Made by a program: the position numbers and the translations under genes. Shown here piece by piece: positions 58,724-64,000 of a DNA stretch of 64,000 nt. The first letter of the stretch is position 1, and each line of letters starts with the position of its first letter. Source of the stretch: CAVVYA01 sp963752345 (GTDB taxonomy: Bacteria > Pseudomonadota > Alphaproteobacteria > SMXQ01); contig CAVVYA010000017.1 of assembly GCA_963752345.1 (NCBI GenBank), positions 383,657 to 447,656 on the forward strand, read 5' to 3'. A model generated the notes under the pieces. It was given only the letters and a program-made list of their open reading frames with translations, did no database searches and was not told the origin of the DNA.

Positions 58724-60019
58724 TCACCGTGAAGATGTCGTCGCCACCATAACCGGCGTGGCGCGCAGGGCCACGGCCGAAAATGCCATAGCCAGCATTA
58801 GGGTCGCAAGCCACCAGCTCTGCCAGGCACCGTAGCTCAGGCCGGCGACCACCGTCGCCGCTGTCAGTTGGCCGACCAGAAGTGCTCCTTCGGCGCGATG
58901 CGCTGCGATCTTCGGGATCAGGCGAAATAGCCAGAACAGCACGGCGGCGCCGAGCGCCGCGCCCGGCAGACCGAGCTCCAGCCACCATTGCAGGGCCATG
59001 TTGTGAGGGTGGAGAGGAAGGCGCTGGACCTCCACCAAGCAGGGTGGCTGGCACATCCGTGTGGTCACCGGCACGGTCGATTTGCCGTCCGGGAAGGAGC
59101 GCGCCGCATCGAGGCCCCATCCTTTATACGGCCGCTCCAGGGCCTTGCCGCCGACGAACTCCCAGATCGCCAAGCGGTGAGGCACGGAGATGTTGTAGAC
59201 CGCGCGCCCCACCGTTTCGAATGTCGCCGGGGTGATGGCTTCGCGCGCTACGAAGGGCGCCGCCATGACAATGGCGGCAACCATCCAGCCGATCAGGCGA
59301 ATCATCGGTCCACGCCCGATGAAGCTCAGCGCCGCGGCAACGATCCCGCAAGCCAGGGCGACGGCCACCGAGCTCCCATAATAGACGTAGATGATGGCTG
59401 CGACGCCGGCGAATAGCCCGATGGCGAGCGGCACGTAGCCGGCGCGGTGCAAGGTGATCAGGGCTGGCACCGACAGCAGCATGAGCACGGCAAGACCGCG
59501 GTTGAAGGGCGAATAGATCTGCTCAATTCCTGTTCCGCCCTGGCGGATGAGCGTTTGGATCGGGCTGTTGAGCACCATCTCGACCGCATAAATCACCAAA
59601 GCGGCCACGATGCTTATCACCAGAGCTCGGCCAATGCGCGCCGCTTCAGCGCCGTCGAGTAATGACACCCCGCCCATCACCACGGCGCCGCTGGCGAACA
59701 GCGCCAGCAGTTGCAGTGCCGTGGTGACCGACCCGATGGGATAGATGCTCCAATTCGCGCTGAGCGCGCCCCACAACACGACAAGGATGAGTAAGACCAG
59801 CAGCGGCCGGCCGAGCACGGGAATGCGGCGCCGCTCCAAAACTGCCGGAATGATGACGCCAAGTGCGGCAATCAGAATGAGGGGAGCCATAAACAGAGGC
59901 GCATAGATCAACACCAGCGGGGCGACGATGGCCACTCCCTGAAGCAGCCGGGTAATATAGGGTCCAGCACCGGAGATATCCCTGGCATGAGCGGTAGCGG
60001 TAAACGGCGCTTGTTCCAT
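58724..60019 (-). CDS. O-antigen ligase-like membrane protein (WaaL fold)
   Basis: The 431-residue protein has about eleven membrane helices and the large periplasmic loop of O-antigen ligase/polymerase proteins between residues ~285-345, containing H-containing LPLHPHNMALQWWLELGLPG; this HxHN..x..E-type signature is typical of the WaaL superfamily. Other helices: LIYAPLFMAPLILIAALGVI and LALIRG-type segments. WaaL proteins transfer or polymerise surface glycans. A GmhB gene follows its start by 18 bp on the same strand, in line with a lipopolysaccharide or surface polysaccharide role. No glycosyltransferases are present in the window. Confidence 0.8.
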   Translation of the reverse strand: MEQAPFTATAHARDISGAGPYITRLLQGVAIVAPLVLIYAPLFMAPLILIAALGVIIPAVLERRRIPVLGRPLLVLLILVVLWGALSANWSIYPIGSVTTALQLLALFASGAVVMGGVSLLDGAEAARIGRALVISIVAALVIYAVEMVLNSPIQTLIRQGGTGIEQIYSPFNRGLAVLMLLSVPALITLHRAGYVPLAIGLFAGVAAIIYVYYGSSVAVALACGIVAAALSFIGRGPMIRLIGWMVAAIVMAAPFVAREAITPATFETVGRAVYNISVPHRLAIWEFVGGKALERPYKGWGLDAARSFPDGKSTVPVTTRMCQPPCLVEVQRLPLHPHNMALQWWLELGLPGAALGAAVLFWLFRLIPKIAAHRAEGALLVGQLTAATVVAGLSYGAWQSWWLATLMLAMAFSAVALRATPVMVATTSSR

Positions 60020-60037
60020 CGGGCGATGATTGCTGTG

Positions 60038-60691
60038 TTATTTGGGAATGGCGCGGTGCTGGTCGCCTGGCCGGCGTTCCATCGCGTGTTGCCCGTGCGT
60101 CGCGCTCTGCGACAGCAACTGCTCGACCGCTGCCGCCAGATCCTGGCAAATGACCGCAGGTGCCGAGAATCTCGCGGCTTTTGCTTTCGCTTCGTCTATC
60201 ACACCATGGCCGGTGCGCACCAGCATAAGCATGGCGCAGCCCGCCGCGGCGCCGGCTTCGAGGTCGCGTAGATTGTCACCGATCATGGCGCTGGCGGGAA
60301 GGTCGAGCCCGAGTTCGCGCGCCGCCCGCTGCAGCAGTCCAGGCAGCGGCTTGCGGCAATCGCAGGCGCGGCGGTAAGGCGGCTCGCCGATGTCGGGATG
60401 ATGCGGACAGTAGTAGACGCCATCGATGTGGGCGCCGGCCGCGGCCAATAGGTCCCGCAAGCGTTGGTTGACCGCCGCGAGGTCCGTCTCGCTCGCCAAG
60501 CCGCGGGCCACGGCCGACTGATTTGTGACGATCACGACCGGTATGCGAAGATCGTTCAATCGTCGCAACGCCGCCGCAGCGCCTGGGATCAGGCGGGTCT
60601 GTTCCGGATGCACCAAGTAGTCGGCATCTTCGATGATGGTGCCGTCGCGGTCCAGGAAAACGGCGGCTTTGTTGGGGCCGAGAGGCTGCAT
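60038..60691 (-). CDS. gmhB: D-glycero-D-manno-heptose 1,7-bisphosphate 7-phosphatase
   Basis: I start at ATG 60691 (MQPLGPNKAAVFLDRDGTII), 217 residues; an ATG nine codons or more upstream is an alternative. It is a HAD-fold phosphatase with D14/D16 (FLDRDGT), TNQSAVARG, the Zn site C95-x-H97...C110-x-C112 (CPHHPD, CDCRKP) and MIGDNLRDLEAGAAAG. This is the GmhB signature, removing the 7-phosphate of heptose bisphosphate during LPS inner-core precursor synthesis. It is 18 bp upstream of the WaaL-like gene on the minus strand. Other hep genes are outside the window. Confidence 0.9.
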   Translation of the reverse strand: MQPLGPNKAAVFLDRDGTIIEDADYLVHPEQTRLIPGAAAALRRLNDLRIPVVIVTNQSAVARGLASETDLAAVNQRLRDLLAAAGAHIDGVYYCPHHPDIGEPPYRRACDCRKPLPGLLQRAARELGLDLPASAMIGDNLRDLEAGAAAGCAMLMLVRTGHGVIDEAKAKAARFSAPAVICQDLAAAVEQLLSQSATHGQHAMERRPGDQHRAIPK

Positions 60692-60767
60692 GGCGGCCGA
60701 TCCTAACGCAGTCGGCCGCTCCATGCACACGCAATCACCGCTTTGGTCCATCCGGGAATGGTGTGGC

Positions 60768-62156
60768 CTAATCGCCCAAGATCCAATCGGACAGCAGCTT
60801 CAGATTGATGATGACGATGAGGGCGGCGCTGGCCCATCCCAGGACCAGCATCCAGCGCTGCGGGATGAAATCGCCCATGACCTTGCGGCTGCTGACGAAC
60901 AGCATCAGCGGAACCACTGCGAAGGGCAGCTGCAGGCTGAGAATGACCTGGGAGAGAATGAGCAATTCGGCGGTGCCGGATTGCTGATAAAGCCAGGTCA
61001 CGACGACGGCGGGCACGATCGCGACGAGCCGCGTGGCCAGGCGCTGCAGCCACATCGGCAGTCGGATCTGCAGAAAGCCCTGCATCACCACCTGGCCGGC
61101 CAGCGTCGCCGTCACCGTCGAATTGAGGCCCGAGGCGAGCAGGGCGACGGCGAAGAAGGTCGAGGCGAGGCCGAGGCCGAGCATCGGCGCCAGCAGAAGA
61201 TAGGCTTCCTGGATCTCGGCCACCTCGGTTCGCCCCGCCTGGTGGAAGGTCGCGGCCGCCAGGATCAGGATCGCGGAGTTGATGAACAGCGCGATGGTCA
61301 GCGCGATCGTCGAGTCGATCGAGGCGAAACGAATCGCCTCGCGCTTCTCCGCTACGGTGGGCCCGATCTTGCGGCTCTGCACCACCGCCGTATGGAGATA
61401 GAGGTTGTGCGGCATCACGGTCGCGCCGAGGATGCCGATGGCGAGATAGAGCATGTCCGGATTGCCGACGATCTCGGGCGACGGCAAATAACCGGCCAGC
61501 ACCGCGCCGATCTCCGGCGCCGACAGCGCGATCTCGACCCCGAAGCACACGAGGATGAGCACGATCATCGCGATGATGAAAGCTTCGAGCCAGCGCACGC
61601 CCTTGTTCTGCAGCCACAGGATCAGGAAGGCATCGAGCGCGGTCAATATGACGCCGAGCAGCAGGGGAATGCCGAACAGGAGCTGAAGCGCAATGGCGGT
61701 GCCGATCAGCTCGGCGAGGTCGGTAGCGATGATCGCGACCTCGGCCAGCACCCAAAGGGCGTAGCCCACAGGACGCGGAAAGCGCTCGCGGCAGAGCTGG
61801 GCCAGGTCGCGTCCGGAAACGATGCCGATGCGCGAGCACAGCACTTGGAGCAGCATCGCCATCAGGCTGGAGATCAGCGCCACGGACAGCAAGGTGTAGC
61901 CGTATGCCGACCCGCCAGCGAGCGCCGTCGCCCAGTTCCCAGGGTCCATGTAGCCAACGGCCACCAGGTAGCCTGGCCCGGCGAAAGCGGCGAGCTTGCG
62001 CAGGAATCCAGCGGCGAGGGCGGGTACGGGTACGCTGCCATGAATCTCCGGCAGGCTTGGCAGAAGGTCCTTTATTCGCTGCGAGCCGTCGGACGCGGGA
62101 ACTCGTGCGGGCCCGGACTGTCGCTCGACAGGGCTCTTGTCAACCGGACCGTGCAT
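60768..62156 (-). CDS. Nramp family divalent metal transporter (MntH-like)
   Basis: The 462-residue protein has eleven membrane helices. The Nramp signatures are present: VGYMDPGNWAT in TM1 with the metal-binding D-P-G-N, and MPHNLYLHTAVVQSRK in TM6 region (the M-P-H of the second metal-binding helix). The first ~45 residues are a cytosolic tail. Function: proton-coupled uptake of Mn2+ or similar ions. It lies after the gmhB start on the same strand (~76 bp apart) but is probably separate. An IS element lies 570 bp upstream. No Mn-type operator was recognised. Confidence 0.9.
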   Translation of the reverse strand: MHGPVDKSPVERQSGPARVPASDGSQRIKDLLPSLPEIHGSVPVPALAAGFLRKLAAFAGPGYLVAVGYMDPGNWATALAGGSAYGYTLLSVALISSLMAMLLQVLCSRIGIVSGRDLAQLCRERFPRPVGYALWVLAEVAIIATDLAELIGTAIALQLLFGIPLLLGVILTALDAFLILWLQNKGVRWLEAFIIAMIVLILVCFGVEIALSAPEIGAVLAGYLPSPEIVGNPDMLYLAIGILGATVMPHNLYLHTAVVQSRKIGPTVAEKREAIRFASIDSTIALTIALFINSAILILAAATFHQAGRTEVAEIQEAYLLLAPMLGLGLASTFFAVALLASGLNSTVTATLAGQVVMQGFLQIRLPMWLQRLATRLVAIVPAVVVTWLYQQSGTAELLILSQVILSLQLPFAVVPLMLFVSSRKVMGDFIPQRWMLVLGWASAALIVIINLKLLSDWILGD

Positions 62157-62728
62157 CGTAAAACGTTTCTCCCGCTAAGCCCGCCCCGTCTAGGCGCGAG
62201 GCAATAGGCCCGAACATCCGTCGCAATTTCAAGACAGTGTTTAAATTAGCATGGGTACAATTGTCTCCGATTTGCCCCGGCGCGGCTGGCATTGTCAAGG
62301 CCGCGAGTGCCGCCGGATAGCGGCCAAGACGACGACGGGAAAGAGTCCGCCGCGCGTTCCCGTCTGCCATCCGCGCAACGGCAAGGCGCCCTGAGCCGCT
62401 CCGACGGTTTCGCGCGCGTGATTCGATCTGGGTCGGCCAGCGCCGCGAACTTGTGGCACACACGGGAGGCGCGGCAGAGCGAGGCGACCGCGGACTACGT
62501 TGGCTTGATCGACCCCGGCGGCGAGGCGCGCGCGGAGGACCCGGCGCTCATCGCCGAAGCCGGCGGGCAGAAGCAGCAGCGGACGCCGGTCTGCGGCAAG
62601 GCGGTGCAGGATCTGGTCGAGGAAGCTGCTCAAGACGCCGAAAAAGATCCTCGCCATCGCCGATCAGGCGACCGCACTGAAGAAGTAACGGGCGCGGCAG
62701 CCGATGCGAAGAAGGCCCCGGAGCAAAC
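62157..62728. other. Intergenic region, 572 bp, no gene seen
   Basis: This is the presumed promoter region of the Nramp gene plus a stretch up to the insertion sequence. Frames open on both strands (for example 62295-62657 minus) have no family features. The IS may have cut whatever gene lay to the right of 62728. Confidence 0.45.
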
Positions 62729-62746
62729 CCACTGCTGTCCGGTTTA
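62729..62746. repeat. Left terminal inverted repeat of the IS
   Basis: CCACTGCTGTCCGGTTTA, the exact reverse complement of 63982-63999. Confidence 0.9.
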
Positions 62747-62749
62747 GCT

Positions 62750-63894
62750 TCAGGTCCATTGCAGCAGCATCTGATCTGGGCAGGTGGGTGGCTTGGGATC
62801 GGGTTCGATCAGGCGATCGATGCGACGCCGGAACATGAGGTTGGATCGCACGAGACGGGCGAACGCGAGAGGGCTTTGGATCGTTTTCTGCGCGGATTGG
62901 GCCATGCGCAGCAGCAAGAAGGCGATCAGCGCGACGGCGATCTGGATGCGGACGGCGTTTTCGCTGGTCCCAAGAAAGTGGCGGATCCTGAGGGTCTGTT
63001 TGACCCAGCGGAAGAACAGTTCGATGGCCCAGCGCCGTTTGTACAAGTCGGCGATTTCCTGAGCGGATGCATCGAGATCGTTGCACAGGATGCGCAGGAT
63101 CTTGCCCGTTTCGGTCCGCAGCCGCACTTCCCGGACGGGATCGGCGAAGGGATTTTGCCGCCCAAGCGAGCGCCGCGGCGGCAACAAGCCGATCCGGTCG
63201 GAGAGGATGGCGCCGCCCTCGGGAACAGGCAGTTCGGCCGTCACTTTCAAGGGAGTGTTGGCTTTGAATCGGGTGACGATCCGACAGCCAGCGGCGTCCA
63301 TGCGGGCCCACCAGGCGTAATCGTAATAGCCGAGATCGAAGACATAGGTCGCGCCCGCCTCGATCGGCATGGCTTGAGCGGCCGTGATGTCGTTGACCTT
63401 GGCTGCCGTGACCGCCGCATAAATCGGCTGGTCGGCATCGGGATCGTAGATCACATGGACCTTGGCGCCGCATGCCATGGCCGAGAAGCGCGCCCATTCG
63501 CTGCCCAGCCCGCCCAGTCGTATGCCGGTCGAATCGATCAGATAGACCGCCTCGCCGATCGCCCGGCGCAGACCGCGCTGCGCTTGTCCGATCATCGCCG
63601 AGAACAGTTCGCCGAACACCGTGCAAGGCCTCCTGGCATTGGCATCGGCCAGGGTCGAGCGCGATACCGCCCGCCCACGTGATAGAGCCGCAACGCGTGG
63701 CTCTCCAGGCCGCCGACGATCTCGCGCAGGCTCGCCGCGCCCGACAGCTGTCCATACAGCAGAGCGATAAACTGGCTCTTGGTCGCCAGTCGCCGCACCC
63801 GGCGATCCGCCCCATGCGTCGCCACCAACCGCTCAAATGTCGCCCAAGGAATACGCTTCAGCAGATCATGGAAAACGCTATTCTGATGCCGCAC
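62750..63894 (-). pseudogene. IS4 family transposase, one frameshift
   Basis: GTG 63894 (with GGAGG upstream) starts MRHQNSVFHDLLKRIPWATF, the DUF4372 opening. The first part ends ALRLYHVGGR; one base is missing at about 63680 and the rest continues STLADANARR, GELFSAMIGQAQ to TGA 62750-62752. The DDE core is intact: YLIDSTGIRL (first Asp), VFDLGYYDYAW (second Asp) and LYKRRWAIELFFRWVKQTLR, which has the Y-x2-R-x3-E-x6-K signature of IS4 elements. A lost base here contrasts with the extra bases in other genes. Activity depends on whether the frameshift is real. Confidence 0.85.
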
Positions 63895-63981
63895 GGTGTT
63901 GCCTCCGAGTTCGTGTCCACTCGACGCGTCCAACGTCTGAACACGAGTAGAATCAACACCGTGCAACCCGTCCACAAAATT

Positions 63982-63999
63982 TAAACCGGACAGCAGTGG
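63982..63999. repeat. Right terminal inverted repeat of the IS
   Basis: TAAACCGGACAGCAGTGG, the exact reverse complement of 62729-62746; one base remains before the window ends. Confidence 0.9.
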
Positions 64000-64000
64000 A

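Larger units (their letters stand above)
62729..63999. mobile_element. IS4-type insertion sequence with 18-bp terminal inverted repeats
   Basis: CCACTGCTGTCCGGTTTA at 62729-62746 is repeated, perfectly inverted, at 63982-63999, and brackets a DUF4372/IS4-type transposase gene. The element is 1271 bp, a normal IS4 length. A target duplication cannot be tested because the right flank is outside the window. Confidence 0.9.

Noticed and set aside
60633..62207. Plus-strand frame of 524 codons opposite the Nramp gene
   Set aside because: The minus strand carries DPGN and MPH Nramp motifs; the plus frame is rich in D/R/H/Q as expected for a membrane-gene shadow.
62295..62657. Minus-strand 120-codon frame between the Nramp gene and the IS
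   Set aside because: Start looks hydrophobic but the rest is Arg-rich and without domain similarity; not supported.

Overview
The window is GC-rich, densely coded, double-stranded bacterial DNA, most consistent with an alphaproteobacterium. The supporting signs are a SigF/NrsF-type ECF sigma and anti-sigma pair with a matching promoter motif, an EcfG-like promoter ahead of a small envelope/stress operon, tripartite tricarboxylate transporter (TTT) binding proteins, and a giant poly-HAMP kinase. No tRNA, rRNA or CRISPR array was seen. The genus cannot be fixed from the sequence alone.

Layout. (1) 1-19 kb is an aromatic-acid type catabolic region. It holds the end of a UbiD-like decarboxylase, two TTT binding proteins, two cytosolic binding-fold proteins (one like 4,5-dihydroxyphthalate decarboxylase), two Rieske oxygenases, a His-rich class II aldolase, an ABC permease and binding proteins beside a LysR regulator, a bicupin, a RidA protein, a LigJ-like hydratase and three RraA/LigK-fold genes, the last LigK-like. 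LigJ plus LigK chemistry points to the lower protocatechuate 4,5-cleavage pathway; the ring-cleavage enzyme and the oxygenase reductases are not in the window. (2) 19-23.2 kb has an MFS exporter and a small envelope operon (holin-X fold, DUF3618, a 24-residue membrane peptide). (3) 23.8-31.8 kb has two cytosolic hybrid histidine kinases. The first has eleven HAMP units, seven in a near-identical 276-bp tandem array resembling fungal group III (Nik1/Os-1) kinases. (4) 31.8-36.8 kb has small membrane proteins, an intact TTT binding protein with a clear terminator, a second class II aldolase and a Kef antiporter. (5) 37-44.4 kb is a GntR regulator followed by tctC-tctB-tctA, two MmgE/PrpD genes and an SDR, probably uptake and dehydration of a carboxylic acid. 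(6) 44.5-49.7 kb has a fused peroxiredoxin-like/2OG-oxygenase, an unknown two-gene unit, a lone receiver, DUF423, and the NrsF/SigF pair. (7) 49.8-52.4 kb is a bufferin operon (BufA precursor, MNIO enzyme BufB, BufC, DoxX), preceded by an exact GTAACC-N16-CGAA SigF-type promoter and ended by a strong terminator. It is the most distinctive biological system in the window. (8) 52.4-62.2 kb has a cupin, an enolase-superfamily enzyme, an ABC binding protein, a racemase-fold protein without catalytic cysteines, YihY, an O-antigen ligase, GmhB and an Nramp transporter. (9) 62.7-64 kb is an IS4-type insertion sequence with 18-bp terminal inverted repeats.

A global oddity: many genes are broken by single-base indels. 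Nearly all are +1 insertions, the protein sequence is perfect on both sides, and they concentrate in the transporter and oxygenase genes (worst at 37.8-40.9 kb), while neighbouring genes up to 5.8 kb long are intact. This looks more like local sequence error than ordinary gene decay, so I give reconstructed gene extents and mark the broken genes as pseudogene.
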